The notes: a model not told the origin generated them from the letters alone. A stretch of DNA of 64,000 bases from Streptomyces antibioticus (GCF_001514065.1 NZ_KQ948426.1:434001-498000); one strand, 5' to 3'; shown: positions 27,292-36,706, numbered from the stretch's first letter. A program made the numbers and translations.

Positions 27292-28269
27292 ATGGCAGAG
27301 AAGATGGCTCTTGCCAAGGCGATCAACGAGTCGCTGCGCCGTGCCCTCGAATCCGACCCCAAGGTGCTGGTCATGGGCGAGGACGTCGGCAAGCTCGGCG
27401 GCGTCTTCCGCGTGACGGACGGCCTGCAGAAGGACTTCGGCGAGAGCCGCGTCATCGACACCCCGCTCGCCGAGTCCGGCATCGTCGGCACCGCGATCGG
27501 CCTCGCCCTGCGCGGCTACCGCCCGGTGGTGGAGATCCAGTTCGACGGCTTCGTGTTCCCGGCCTACGACCAGATCGTCACCCAGCTCGCGAAGATGCAC
27601 GCCCGCTCGCTGGGCAAGGTCAAGCTCCCCGTGGTCATCCGCATCCCCTACGGCGGCGGCATCGGCGCGGTCGAGCACCACTCGGAGTCGCCCGAGGCGC
27701 TCTTCGCGCACGTGGCGGGCCTGAAGATCGTCTCGCCGTCCAACTCCTCCGACGCGTACTGGATGATGCAGCAGGCTATCCAGAGCGACGACCCGGTGAT
27801 CTTCTTCGAGCCCAAGCGCCGCTACTGGGACAAGGGCGAGGTCAACACCGAGGCCATCCCAGGACCGCTCCACAAGGCCCAGGTGGTCCGTGCGGGCACG
27901 GATCTGACGCTGGTGGCGTACGGCCCGATGGTGAAGACCTGCCTGGAGGTCGCGGACGCCGCGGCCGAGGAGGGGCGCTCGCTGGAGGTCCTGGACCTGC
28001 GCTCGGTGTCCCCGCTGGACTTCGACGCGATCCAGGCCTCGGTCGAGAAGACCCGCCGCCTGGTCGTGGTCCACGAGGCGCCGGTGTTCTTCGGCTCGGG
28101 CGCCGAGATCGCCGCCCGCATCACGGAGCGCTGCTTCTACCACCTGGAGGCCCCGGTGCTCAGGGTCGGCGGCTATCACGCCCCGTACCCGCCGGCCCGC
28201 CTGGAGGAGGAGTACCTGCCGGGCCTGGACCGGGTGCTCGACGCCGTCGACCGTGCCCTGGCGTACTGA
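27292..28269 (+). CDS. bkdB: branched-chain 2-oxo acid dehydrogenase E1 beta (cluster 1)
   Basis: 325-aa transketolase-type beta subunit that completes the ThDP site with E1 alpha. Family strings: VLVMGEDVGKLGGVFRVTDGL, DTPLAESGIVGTAIGLAL, VVEIQFDGFVFPAYDQI, IPYGGGIGAVEHHSES and FFEPKRRYW (signatures). The Glu of MGEDVG would activate the cofactor. The transketolase C-terminal domain (VVRAGTDLTLVAYGPMV, VLDLRSVSPLD) is complete. It starts one base after the E1 alpha stop and is followed after ten bases by E2. Confidence 0.94.
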   Translation: MAEKMALAKAINESLRRALESDPKVLVMGEDVGKLGGVFRVTDGLQKDFGESRVIDTPLAESGIVGTAIGLALRGYRPVVEIQFDGFVFPAYDQIVTQLAKMHARSLGKVKLPVVIRIPYGGGIGAVEHHSESPEALFAHVAGLKIVSPSNSSDAYWMMQQAIQSDDPVIFFEPKRRYWDKGEVNTEAIPGPLHKAQVVRAGTDLTLVAYGPMVKTCLEVADAAAEEGRSLEVLDLRSVSPLDFDAIQASVEKTRRLVVVHEAPVFFGSGAEIAARITERCFYHLEAPVLRVGGYHAPYPPARLEEEYLPGLDRVLDAVDRALAY

Positions 28270-28279
28270 GGAGAGGGTC

Positions 28280-29689
28280 GTGACGACGATGACGGAAGCG
28301 TCCGTACGCGAGTTCAAGATGCCCGACGTGGGCGAGGGCCTCACCGAGGCCGAGATCCTCAAGTGGTACGTCCAGCCCGGTGACAAGGTCACCGACGGCC
28401 AGGTGGTGTGCGAGGTCGAGACCGCCAAGGCGGCCGTCGAACTGCCCATCCCCTACGACGGTGTCGTCCGGGCACTCCACTTCCCCGAGGGCACCACGGT
28501 CGACGTGGGCACGTCGATCATCGCCGTGGACGTCTCGGGCGGGGCGGCCCCCGCCGAGGCCCCGGCACCCGCGGCCGCACCCGCCGCACAGCCCGCCGCC
28601 GAGCCCGAGAAGAAGCCCGAGGGCCGCCAGCCCGTCCTCGTCGGCTACGGCGTCGCCGCGTCCTCGACGAAGCGCCGCCCCCGCAAGGGCCCCCAGATCC
28701 CGGTCCAGGAGGCCTCGACGGCGATCCAGACCGAGCTGAACGGCCACGGTCCCGCCGCACCGGCGACGCCCGCCGCGCCGGCGGCCCAGGAGCGCCCGCT
28801 GGCCAAGCCGCCGGTGCGCAAGCTGGCCAAGGACCTCGGCGTCGACCTGGCGACGGTCACCCCGACCGGCCCGGACGGCATCATCACGCGCGAGGACGTC
28901 CACGCGGCGGCGGCCCCGGCACCCGAGGTGGTCGCGGCACCGGCGCCCGCCCGGACGCCCGCGCCGCCCGTGCCGACGTACGACAGCGCGCGCGAGACCC
29001 GCATCCCGGTCAAGGGCGTCCGCAAGGCTACGGCGGCGGCCATGGTCGGCTCGGCGTTCACGGCGCCGCATGTCACGGAGTTCGTGACGGTCGACGTGAC
29101 CCGGACGATGAAGCTGGTCGAGGAGCTCAAGCAGGACAAGGACATGCAGGGGCTGCGGGTCAACCCGCTGCTGCTGATCGCCAAGGCCCTGCTGGTCGCG
29201 ATCAAGCGCAACCCCGAGGTCAACGCGTCCTGGGACGAGGCCAACCAGGAGATCGTGCTCAAGCACTATGTGAACCTGGGCATCGCCGCGGCCACCCCGC
29301 GCGGCCTGATCGTCCCGAACATCAAGGACGCCCACGCCAAGACACTGCCGCAACTGGCCGAGTCGCTCGGCGAGTTGGTGGCGACCGCGCGCGAGGGCAA
29401 GACCTCCCCGGCAGCGATGCAGGGCGGCACGGTCACGATCACCAACGTCGGCGTCTTCGGCGTCGACACCGGCACCCCCATCCTCAACCCCGGCGAGTCC
29501 GCGATCCTCGCGGTCGGCGCGATCAAGCTCCAGCCGTGGGTCCACAAGGGCAAGGTGAAGCCGCGTCAGGTCACCACGCTGGCGCTCAGCTTCGACCACC
29601 GCCTGGTGGACGGGGAACTGGGCTCCAAGGTGCTCGCGGACGTGGCGGCGATCCTGGAGCAGCCCAAGCGGCTGATCACCTGGGCGTGA
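28280..29689 (+). CDS. bkdC: branched-chain 2-oxo acid dehydrogenase E2 (cluster 1)
   Basis: 469-aa dihydrolipoyl acyltransferase. Domains: one lipoyl domain (about 6-85, lipoylated Lys in EVETAKAAVE), an Ala/Pro-rich linker, the E1/E3-binding domain (VRKLAKDLGVDLATVTPTG, about 183-215) and a catalytic acyltransferase domain ending SFDHRLVDGELGSK, where His and Asp of HxxxDG catalyse acyl transfer to CoA. The GTG at 28280 is well spaced from GAGGAG; an ATG three codons later is possible. It is the last gene of the operon and is followed by a strong terminator. Confidence 0.94.
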   Translation: MTTMTEASVREFKMPDVGEGLTEAEILKWYVQPGDKVTDGQVVCEVETAKAAVELPIPYDGVVRALHFPEGTTVDVGTSIIAVDVSGGAAPAEAPAPAAAPAAQPAAEPEKKPEGRQPVLVGYGVAASSTKRRPRKGPQIPVQEASTAIQTELNGHGPAAPATPAAPAAQERPLAKPPVRKLAKDLGVDLATVTPTGPDGIITREDVHAAAAPAPEVVAAPAPARTPAPPVPTYDSARETRIPVKGVRKATAAAMVGSAFTAPHVTEFVTVDVTRTMKLVEELKQDKDMQGLRVNPLLLIAKALLVAIKRNPEVNASWDEANQEIVLKHYVNLGIAAATPRGLIVPNIKDAHAKTLPQLAESLGELVATAREGKTSPAAMQGGTVTITNVGVFGVDTGTPILNPGESAILAVGAIKLQPWVHKGKVKPRQVTTLALSFDHRLVDGELGSKVLADVAAILEQPKRLITWA

Positions 29690-29697
29690 GACACGAC

Positions 29698-29735
29698 CGA
29701 AGGGGGCCGGCGTCCATGGACGCCGGCCCCCTTCG
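29698..29735. terminator. bidirectional terminator after bkd operon 1
   Basis: Perfect inverted repeat with 18-bp arms centred on CCATGG (29698-29735), between the convergent E2 and bpa genes. Confidence 0.88.
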
Positions 29736-29762
29736 CTCTGTCGTGTTCCGCTCTCGCGGGGT

Positions 29763-30299
29763 CTACAGGTACGGCCCGCCCGAGCGGCCGCCCGGGTGCC
29801 CGTCCTCGCCCTCGTGGCCCACGCCCGGCGGCAGCGCCCGGCGCATCTGCTCCAACTGGGCCCGCGCGGCCATCTGCTGGGCGAACAGCGTGGTCTGGAT
29901 GCCGTGGAAGAGGCCCTCCAGCCAGCCGACCAACTGGGCCTGCGCGATCCGCAGTTCGGCGTCGCTCGGGGTCGCCCCCTCCGTGAAGGGCAGGGACAGC
30001 CGCTCCAGCTCCTCGACCAGCTCCGGCGCCAGACCGTCCTCCAGCTCCTTGACCGAGCTGCGGTGGATCTCCTTCAGCCGGACCCGGCTGGCCTCGTCCA
30101 GAGGAGCCGCGCGCACCTCCTCCAGCAACTGCTTGATCATGCTGCCGATCCGCATGACCTTGGCGGGCTGCTCCACCATGTCCGTCACCGGAAGCTCGCG
30201 GGAGTCCTCGTCCCCGCTGCCGCCGAGCGCCATCCCGTCCTGGCCCACGACCAGGATCTGCGGCTGCTCGGACGACCGTTCGTTCCTCGGCATCTCCAT
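29763..30299 (-). CDS. bpa: bacterial proteasome activator
   Basis: 178-aa ring-forming, ATP-independent activator of the actinobacterial 20S proteasome (Bpa/PafE family). The conserved N-terminus (PRNERSSEQPQILVVGQDGMALGG) and the central four-helix part (RVRLKEIHRSSVKELEDGLAPELVEELERLSLPF, in part; AQAQLVGWLEGLFHGIQTTLFAQQMAARAQLEQMR, in part) are recognisable. The flexible tail ends GGPYL, the position of the HbYX-like motif that docks into the proteasome; mycobacterial Bpa ends GQYL, so a Pro replaces Gln here. Alternative starts are GTG 30317 and ATG 30293. Confidence 0.9.
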   Translation of the reverse strand: MEMPRNERSSEQPQILVVGQDGMALGGSGDEDSRELPVTDMVEQPAKVMRIGSMIKQLLEEVRAAPLDEASRVRLKEIHRSSVKELEDGLAPELVEELERLSLPFTEGATPSDAELRIAQAQLVGWLEGLFHGIQTTLFAQQMAARAQLEQMRRALPPGVGHEGEDGHPGGRSGGPYL

Positions 30300-30473
30300 G
30301 CCGCCATTCTCTCGCACCCGTACACCTCATCACTGGGGTGCCCCCGGTGGAGGGTGATCCACCGTTTACGGGCCGCGAGATTCGGCCGACCGCCGGACCC
30401 GATCGTGCGGCCTTCTCGGCCCGGCGGCGGTACCCGTAATGCCGGAATCGCGGGGTGATGTGACGCTGGTGCT

Positions 30474-31163
30474 GTGACGGGATGGCTGCGCACAGTGCGC
30501 ACGACGGGACTGCTGATCGCTCTCGCAGCAGGCGGGGCGCTGCTGCCGTACGACGTGAGGGCGGCGCCCGCCGGGCCGACGCCGGGCGTGCACGCGTCCG
30601 TCGCGGCGAGCTCCCCCGCGGGGCAGCGGCGGGAGCGCGGAGAAGGGCCCGGGTGGTCGGGGCCGGGCGGTGCGGCGACCTCCACGGGACATCCCACCGA
30701 ACGTCCCACCGGCGCTGACGCCACGCCCGCACCCGACACCCCCCGGAAAGCCGCCTCCCCGCGGCCCTCCGTCGCACCGCCGCGCCATGGACAGCCGGTC
30801 GTCCCGCGCACCGGGCCGTCCCGGGCCGGGAGCAGCGCGGGTGAGGGGCGGGAGCGTCCGGGACGGCAGGAGGACGCCGAGGCGGCGGAGAGTGCCGACG
30901 CCGTTGCCGATGAGAACAGTGAGCTTCAGGACTCCGGGGCCCCGGACGAGGGCGGCGTGACGGACGAAGGGGCCGGCCGGCCGACCAACGGCGCCCCCAC
31001 CGCCGTACCGGCGGCCTCGCGGCAGCCGGTCGGGCAGGCCGTCGGCGAGGAACGGCCGGCCACCGAGCCCGTCCTGCGCATCCTGCCGCTCGGCAGCGGA
31101 CTGGTGCTGATCGGGCTCGGTCTGGGGCTCGCCCTGCTCGGGGTGCGGCTGCGCCGCGCCTGA
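30474..31163 (+). CDS. secreted, C-terminally anchored low-complexity protein
   Basis: 229-aa protein of unknown function. It has a signal peptide (TVRTTGLLIALAAGGALLP, cleavage near VRA-AP), a long Pro/Gly/Arg/Glu/Ala-rich disordered region (about 30-200) and a C-terminal transmembrane helix (LGSGLVLIGLGLGLALLGV) with a basic RLRRA tail. This topology is that of a type I surface protein with most of its chain outside. No LPxTG/LAxTG motif precedes the helix. It starts at GTG 30474, divergent from bpa. Confidence 0.7.
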   Translation: MTGWLRTVRTTGLLIALAAGGALLPYDVRAAPAGPTPGVHASVAASSPAGQRRERGEGPGWSGPGGAATSTGHPTERPTGADATPAPDTPRKAASPRPSVAPPRHGQPVVPRTGPSRAGSSAGEGRERPGRQEDAEAAESADAVADENSELQDSGAPDEGGVTDEGAGRPTNGAPTAVPAASRQPVGQAVGEERPATEPVLRILPLGSGLVLIGLGLGLALLGVRLRRA

Positions 31164-31207
31164 CGGCTGCCGCCCCCGGGTCCGTTCGGCCTGTCGATCT
31201 GTTGGAG

Positions 31208-32188
31208 CTACTCCACGACCAGCAGGACCTTCCCCACGTGCCCGCTCTCCTCCACCACCCGGTGGGCCGCCGCCGCGTCGCTCATCGGGAACTCGCGGTC
31301 GACGACCGGGCGGATGTGACCGCCCTCGAGCAGGGGCCAGACATGTTCGCGCACGGCCGCCACGATCGCCGTCTTCTCGCTCAGCGGGCGGGCGCGCAGC
31401 GTGGTCGCGCTGATCGCCGCGCGCTTGCCGAGCAGCGCGCCGATGTTCAGCTCGCCCTTGGTGCCGCCCTGGAGGCCGATGATCGCGAGGCGGCCGTTGA
31501 CCGCGAGCGCCCGGACGTTGCGGTCCAGGTACTTGGCGCCCATGTTGTCGAGGATGACGTCGGCCCCCGCACCGTCCGTGGCCGCCTTGAGCTCGGCCAC
31601 GAAGTCCTGCTCCTTGTAGTTGATCAGGATGTCGGCGCCGAGCCGTGCGCAGTGCTCCAGCTTCTCCTTCGTGCCCGCCGTGACGGCGACCTTCGCGCCC
31701 ACGGCCTTCGCGAGCTGGATCGCCATCGTGCCGATGCCGCTGGAGCCGCCGTGCACGAGCAGCGTCTCCCCGGGGCGCAGGTGGGCGATCATGAAGACGT
31801 TCGACCAGACCGTGCAGGCCACCTCGGGCAGCGCGGCGGCGTGCTTCAGGTCGACCCCCTTGGGCACCGGCAGCAGCTGGCCCGCGGGGACGACGACCTT
31901 CTCGGCGTAGCCGCCGCCGGAGAGCAGCGCGCACACCTCGTCGCCGACGGCCCAGCCGGAGACTCCGGTACCGATCTCGGCGATCCGGCCGGAGCACTCC
32001 AGACCGGGGTAGGGGGAGGCGCCGGGCGGCGGGTCGTAGAAGCCCTGCCGTTGCACGATGTCGGCGCGGTTGACGGCGCTGGCCACCACCTCGACCAGCA
32101 CCTCGCCCTCGCCGGGCACCGGGTCGGGGACCTCGTCCCACGACAGCACCTCGGGCCCACCTGATTCGGGAATCGTGATCGCACGCAT
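31208..32188 (-). CDS. NAD(P)H-quinone oxidoreductase (PIG3-like MDR)
   Basis: 326-aa medium-chain reductase of the quinone oxidoreductase/TP53I3 (PIG3) group, without zinc-ligand Cys residues. Features: N-terminal GroES-like domain (VLVEVVASAVNRADIVQRQGFYDPPPG signature), Rossmann motif VHGGSSGIGTMAIQLAK (AxxGxxG-type) and a C-terminal MSDAAAAHRVVEESGHVGKVLL ending. It would reduce quinones or enones using NADPH in the cytoplasm. The ATG at 32188 fits the family start. The frame is intact, with no near neighbour on its strand. Confidence 0.9.
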   Translation of the reverse strand: MRAITIPESGGPEVLSWDEVPDPVPGEGEVLVEVVASAVNRADIVQRQGFYDPPPGASPYPGLECSGRIAEIGTGVSGWAVGDEVCALLSGGGYAEKVVVPAGQLLPVPKGVDLKHAAALPEVACTVWSNVFMIAHLRPGETLLVHGGSSGIGTMAIQLAKAVGAKVAVTAGTKEKLEHCARLGADILINYKEQDFVAELKAATDGAGADVILDNMGAKYLDRNVRALAVNGRLAIIGLQGGTKGELNIGALLGKRAAISATTLRARPLSEKTAIVAAVREHVWPLLEGGHIRPVVDREFPMSDAAAAHRVVEESGHVGKVLLVVE

Positions 32189-32352
32189 GGGGCGACGCTA
32201 CTCCTCGGTCTCCGGACCCATGCCGATCGGCCTTTCGACGGGGCCACCCGAAAATCCCTGTACGCCACCGATGAGTTTGGGCGACCGTAAAGGTCTCCCC
32301 ATGCGTAGCCCAAGCAAGCGCCAGCGCCTCGCACGCGGAAGGACACCCGACC

Positions 32353-33366
32353 ATGAGCCCCACCACCAGCCGGCCCACCTCCGGCCTGGCCATCGAGACC
32401 GCGGGACTGGTGAAGACGTTCGGTGAGACCCGGGCCGTCGACGGAGTCGACCTCGCCGTCCCGGCCGGCACGGTCTACGGCGTCCTCGGCCCGAACGGCG
32501 CCGGCAAGACGACCACCGTGAAGATGCTCGCCACCCTGCTCCGCCCCGACGGCGGCGAGGCCCATGTCTTCGGCCACGACGTGGTCCGCGAGGCCGACGA
32601 GGTGCGCGCCAGGGTGAGCCTCACCGGCCAGTACGCCTCCGTCGACGAGGACCTCACCGGCCTGGAGAACCTGGTCCTGCTCGGCCGCCTCCTCGGCCAC
32701 CACAAGAAGGCCGCCCGGGTGCGGGCCGGGCAGCTCCTGGAGGCCTTCGGGCTGACGGACGCGGCCGCGAAGCAGGTCAAGCACTACTCGGGCGGCATGC
32801 GGCGCCGTATCGACATCGCCGCCTCCATCCTCAACACCCCCGACCTGCTGTTCCTCGACGAGCCGACGACCGGTCTCGACCCGCGCAGCCGCAACCAGGT
32901 GTGGGACATCGTGCGCGCGGTCGTCGCCCAGGGCACCACCGTGCTGCTGACCACGCAGTACCTGGACGAGGCCGACCAGCTGGCGTCCCGGATCGCCGTC
33001 ATCGACCGCGGCAAGGTGATCGCCGAGGGCACCAAGGGCGAGCTGAAGGCGTCCGTCGGCGCCGGGTCCGTGCATCTGCGGCTGCGCGATCCGGGGCAGC
33101 GGCCGGAGGCGGAGCGGGTCCTGAGGCTCGCGCTCGACACGGACGTACAGCGGGAGCCGGATCCCGTGGCGCTCACGGCACGGCTGTCCGGGGCGGGCGA
33201 CTCCGCGGCCGAGCAGGCCTCCCGCGCGCTCGCCGAACTCGCCCGCACCGGCATCACCGTCGACAACTTCTCGCTGGGCCAGCCCAGCCTGGACGAGGTC
33301 TTCCTCGCCCTCACCGGACACGACACCCAGGAATCCCGCGACGCGAAGGAAGAGGCGGCGGCATGA
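32353..33366 (+). CDS. ABC exporter ATP-binding protein, DrrA-type
   Basis: 337-aa nucleotide-binding subunit. Walker [11 protein letters not shown]-loop region [15 protein letters not shown], signature [11 protein letters not shown], Walker [14 protein letters not shown] and switch His region TTQYLDEAD, where Gln replaces the common His (TTHY), as in other daunorubicin-resistance (DrrA) proteins. A C-terminal DrrA-specific extension of about 100 residues ([18 protein letters not shown]... [17 protein letters not shown]) follows. It pairs with the overlapping permease gene. The exported compound is unknown. Confidence 0.93.
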   Translation: MSPTTSRPTSGLAIETAGLVKTFGETRAVDGVDLAVPAGTVYGVLGPNGAGKTTTVKMLATLLRPDGGEAHVFGHDVVREADEVRARVSLTGQYASVDEDLTGLENLVLLGRLLGHHKKAARVRAGQLLEAFGLTDAAAKQVKHYSGGMRRRIDIAASILNTPDLLFLDEPTTGLDPRSRNQVWDIVRAVVAQGTTVLLTTQYLDEADQLASRIAVIDRGKVIAEGTKGELKASVGAGSVHLRLRDPGQRPEAERVLRLALDTDVQREPDPVALTARLSGAGDSAAEQASRALAELARTGITVDNFSLGQPSLDEVFLALTGHDTQESRDAKEEAAA

Positions 33367-34211
33367 GCACCGCGACCACCACCGAGGCCAAGGATCTCGC
33401 CCCCGTCAGCGCCGAGTCGCTGGCCGCCCTGCTGGTCGCCGGGGAGCGGCCGCCGCGCCCCAGCGCGCTCTCGGCCTCCCTCACCTTCGGCTGGCGGGCG
33501 ATCCTCAAGATCAAGCACGTCCCCGAGCAGCTCTTCGACGTGACCGCGTTCCCGATCATGATGGTGCTGATGTACACGTACCTGTTCGGGGGCGCCCTGG
33601 CCGGCTCCCCGAAGGAGTACATCCAGTTCCTGCTGCCGGGCATCCTGGTGATGTCGGTCGTGATGATCACGATGTACACGGGCGTCTCCGTGAACACCGA
33701 CATCGAGAAGGGCGTCTTCGACCGGTTCCGGTCGCTGCCGATCTGGCGGCCGTCGACGATGGTCGGCTATCTGCTGGGCGACGCCCTGCGCTACACGATC
33801 GCGTCGGTCGTGATGCTCGTCGTCGGCATGATCATCGGCTACCGGCCGGACGGCGGACTCGGCGGTGTCCTCGCGGGGATCGCGCTGCTGGTCGTGTTCT
33901 CGTTCGCGTTCTCGTGGATCTGGACCATGTTCGGGCTGCTGCTGCGCACCGAGAAGTCGGTGATGGGCGTCAGCATGATGGTGATCTTCCCGCTGACCTT
34001 CCTGTCCAATGTGTTCGTCGACCCGAGGACCATGCCGGGCTGGCTCCAGGCCTTCGTCAACAACAGCCCGATCACGCATCTGTCCTCGGCGGTGCGCGGG
34101 CTGATGGCGGGCGACTGGCCCGCCGACGAGATCGCCTGGTCGCTGGGGTGGGCGGGCCTGTTCGTCGCCGTCTTCGGCCCGGTCACCATGCGGCTCTACA
34201 ACCGCAAGTGA
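33363..34211 (+). CDS. ABC-2 type permease, DrrB-type
   Basis: 282-aa integral membrane subunit with about six transmembrane segments (for example [80 protein letters not shown]). The cytoplasmic loop [15 protein letters not shown] is the EAA-like coupling segment of ABC-2/DrrB permeases. Its ATG overlaps the DrrA-type gene by 4 bases, so a two-gene exporter operon is clear. It abuts the convergent channel gene with no gap. Confidence 0.92.
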   Translation: MSTATTTEAKDLAPVSAESLAALLVAGERPPRPSALSASLTFGWRAILKIKHVPEQLFDVTAFPIMMVLMYTYLFGGALAGSPKEYIQFLLPGILVMSVVMITMYTGVSVNTDIEKGVFDRFRSLPIWRPSTMVGYLLGDALRYTIASVVMLVVGMIIGYRPDGGLGGVLAGIALLVVFSFAFSWIWTMFGLLLRTEKSVMGVSMMVIFPLTFLSNVFVDPRTMPGWLQAFVNNSPITHLSSAVRGLMAGDWPADEIAWSLGWAGLFVAVFGPVTMRLYNRK

Positions 34212-35318
34212 TCACTCCTGCACGAGGGGCCGGACGTCGGGTGCGATCTGCGTGCCCGGCGTCGCCCGCACGATCGTGATGAGCCGGTCGGTCAGCTCCA
34301 GCGTCCCGATGTCCGGATCGTCGTAGCCGAGCACGCGATGACCTCGTACGACACTCACCACCAGGTCCTCGGTCTCCCGCGGTCTCAAGCCCACCTCGGC
34401 TTTTATGACCGGCCGTTCGATGATGTCGAGCCCGCTGCCCTGCTGGATGAGGTCCTCCATCACCATGCCGGCGGCCGGGCTCAGCACGGACAGTCCGAGC
34501 AGCCGTCCGGCCGCGCTCGCGCTGGTGATGACGGCGTCCGCGCCCGACTGCTTCAGCAGGGGCGCGTTCTCCTCCTCCCGCACCGCGGCCACGATCTTGG
34601 CGCCCTTGTTGAGCTGCCGGGCAGTGAGTGTGACGAGGACGGCGGTGTCGTCCCGCTGGGTGGCGATGATGATCTTCCGGGCCTTGTGCACCTCGGCCCG
34701 CTTCAGCACCTCGCTGCGCGTCGCGTCCCCTATGACCCCCGCGTACCCCTCGGCGGTCGCGGCGTCGATCACCTTGGAGCTGGGGTCGACCACGACCACC
34801 TGCTCTTTCTTCAGCCCCGTCGCACAGACGGTCTGGATCGCCGACCGGCCCTTGGTCCCGAAGCCGACGACGACGGTGTGGTCACGCAAGGTGGACCTCC
34901 AGCGGTTGAGCCGCCATTCCTCCCGGGTGCGTTCGGTGAGGACTTCGAGCGTGGTGCCGACCAGGATGATCAGGAACAGCACGCGCAGGGGCGTGATGAC
35001 GAAGATGTTGGTGAGCCGGGCCGCGTCGCTGACCGGGGTGATGTCGCCGTATCCGGTGGTGGAGAGGGTGACGGTCGCGTAGTACCAGGCGTCGAGGAAA
35101 TCGACCGAGCCGTCCGAGTTGTCGTTGTAGCCCTCGTGGTCGGCATAGACCAGCAGCGCGGTCGCCGAGAGCACCAGCAGCGCCATGAGGACCCGCTTGG
35201 CGACCTGCCGGAACGGGTGCTCCACCACCTTCCTCGGGAGTTTCACCCGATGGGTCACGAGATGTTCGTCCGCCTGGCGGGCGATCGCGTCATGGCCCGG
35301 AAGTTTCACGTGAAACAC
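34212..35318 (-). CDS. potassium channel family protein with TrkA-N (RCK) domain
   Basis: 368-aa K+ channel subunit: TM1 (VLMALLVLSATALLVYAD), pore helix and selectivity filter STTGYGDITP, TM2 (IFVITPLRVLFLIILVGTTLEVL), then a cytoplasmic RCK/TrkA-N domain (TVVVGFGTKGRSAIQTV, a GxGxxG-like nucleotide fold) and TrkA-C-like end (DIIERPVIKAEVGLRP, DRLITIVRATPG). This is the MthK-like two-TM architecture with gating by a cytosolic ligand. The GTG at 35318 starts the frame inside the end of moeA. A parS site forms codons 2-5 (FHVK) plus flanks. Confidence 0.9.
   Translation of the reverse strand: MFHVKLPGHDAIARQADEHLVTHRVKLPRKVVEHPFRQVAKRVLMALLVLSATALLVYADHEGYNDNSDGSVDFLDAWYYATVTLSTTGYGDITPVSDAARLTNIFVITPLRVLFLIILVGTTLEVLTERTREEWRLNRWRSTLRDHTVVVGFGTKGRSAIQTVCATGLKKEQVVVVDPSSKVIDAATAEGYAGVIGDATRSEVLKRAEVHKARKIIIATQRDDTAVLVTLTARQLNKGAKIVAAVREEENAPLLKQSGADAVITSASAAGRLLGLSVLSPAAGMVMEDLIQQGSGLDIIERPVIKAEVGLRPRETEDLVVSVVRGHRVLGYDDPDIGTLELTDRLITIVRATPGTQIAPDVRPLVQE
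35303..35316. other. parS: parS centromere-like site
   Basis: GTTTCACGTGAAAC is a perfect 14-bp palindrome equal to the canonical bacterial/Streptomyces parS core bound by ParB, flanked by A on both strands. It lies across the overlap of the moeA 3' end (its TGA is inside parS) and the channel gene's 5' end. Its presence agrees with an origin-proximal chromosomal location. Sequence identity is seen directly; ParB binding is inferred from the known site. Confidence 0.92.
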
Positions 35319-36706
35319 ACCCCGATTCCGGCGGACGCCCAGGGCAGGTCGAGGAGTTCCAGCTCCTGACCCGCCCGGGCACCGCCCGGCGGTACGACGG
35401 CCAGCGCGTCGGCCGCCGCGATGCCGCGCAGCATGGCCGGGCCGTTGTAGTGCAGCGGGACGGCGCTGTCACCGCGCAGGACGACGGGAATGAGCCGGGT
35501 GTCGTGCGGATGGCCATGGGCCTCGTCCCGCAGGGGCAGCGCGTACGGCTCCGGGGCGGGGTGGGCGGCAAGGGTCCGCAGCAGCGGCTCGGCGAGCGTG
35601 AGCAGCCCGGAGACGGCGGCGAGGGGGTTGCCGGGCAGGCCGACGAGGTGCTGGTTCTCCTTGATGCGGGCCAGCAGCATCGGGTGTCCGGGGCGCACCT
35701 TGACGCCGTTGACCAGGAGTTCGGCACCGATGCGCTGGAGTGTGGGGTGGACGTGGTCGACGGGGCCGGAGGCGGTGCCGCCGGTGGTGACGACGAGGTC
35801 GGCGTCGGAGGTGGTGATCGCCTTGTGCAGGGCCTCGGCGTCGTCGCCGAGCCGGCGTACGGCGATGACCTCGGCGCCGAGTGCGCGCAGCCAGGGCGGC
35901 AGCATCGGACCGAGCGCGTCCCGGATCAGGCCCTCGCGCGGGAGGCCCGCGGTGAGCAACTCGTCGCCCAGGACGAGGACTTCGACCCGGGGGCGGGGGA
36001 CCGCGGTGAGGGTGTCGTACCCGGCGGCCGCGGCAAGCCCGAGGACGGCCGGGGTCACCAGGGTGCCGACGGGCAGGAGTTGGTCGCCGCTGCGGCACTC
36101 CTGGCCGCGCGGGCGGATGTCCTGGCCGTGCTTGGTCTCGCGGAGGGCGTGCAGCCGGCCCTGGGTGTCGGTACGGCCGTGCTCGCTGCGCAGGACCGCG
36201 GTGGTGTCCGGGGGGATGCGGGCACCGGTGGCGATCCGGACGGCCTCGCCGTCGCTGAGCGGCTGCGGCTCGGCGTGCCCGGCCAGGACGCCCTCGTCCC
36301 GTACGTCCCACGGGCCCGGTCCGGCGACCGCCCAGCCGTCCATCGCGGAGGTGTCGAAGGAGGGCAGGTCGGTGAGGGCGGTGAGGGGGGCGGCCAGGGT
36401 GAGGCCGAGGGCGGCGTCGAGGGGGACGGGGGCGAGGGCGCGGCGGGCGGTCCGACTGCCGGGACGGGCGGCGATGGCCGCCCGGGCGGCGATGGCGCGG
36501 GCCTCGGGCCAGGGGGTGGCGCGGTGGTGGGCGTCGGGCTTGCGGGGGGCGTCGCCCTGCGCGGCGGGCGGGGGTACCTGATCGCCGGAGGCCGAACCCG
36601 CGCCTGCGGTACGGCCGGTGTCGCGGCGGTCGTTCACGAGGGCGAGCACCTCCTCGACGTCCAGGTCCTCGGCGTCGGTCTCCGCGCCGGTGGAGCGGGC
36701 GGTCAT
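35306..36706 (-). CDS. moeA: molybdopterin molybdotransferase
   Basis: 466-aa enzyme inserting molybdate into adenylylated molybdopterin. Motifs: LPSFDTSAMDGWAV (conserved substrate/Mg loop), ATGARIPPDTTAVL, EVLVLGDELL, VVTTGGTASGPVDHV (MoCF/MogA-like site), FGVKVRPG-type NGVKVRPGHPMLLA and LPGNPLAAVSGL. A variable, low-complexity N-terminal extension of about 80 residues precedes the family start. The ATG at 36706 overlaps the mobA-like stop by 4 bases. Its last codons and TGA lie within parS and overlap the channel gene by 13 bases. Confidence 0.92.
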   Translation of the reverse strand: MTARSTGAETDAEDLDVEEVLALVNDRRDTGRTAGAGSASGDQVPPPAAQGDAPRKPDAHHRATPWPEARAIAARAAIAARPGSRTARRALAPVPLDAALGLTLAAPLTALTDLPSFDTSAMDGWAVAGPGPWDVRDEGVLAGHAEPQPLSDGEAVRIATGARIPPDTTAVLRSEHGRTDTQGRLHALRETKHGQDIRPRGQECRSGDQLLPVGTLVTPAVLGLAAAAGYDTLTAVPRPRVEVLVLGDELLTAGLPREGLIRDALGPMLPPWLRALGAEVIAVRRLGDDAEALHKAITTSDADLVVTTGGTASGPVDHVHPTLQRIGAELLVNGVKVRPGHPMLLARIKENQHLVGLPGNPLAAVSGLLTLAEPLLRTLAAHPAPEPYALPLRDEAHGHPHDTRLIPVVLRGDSAVPLHYNGPAMLRGIAAADALAVVPPGGARAGQELELLDLPWASAGIGVCFT

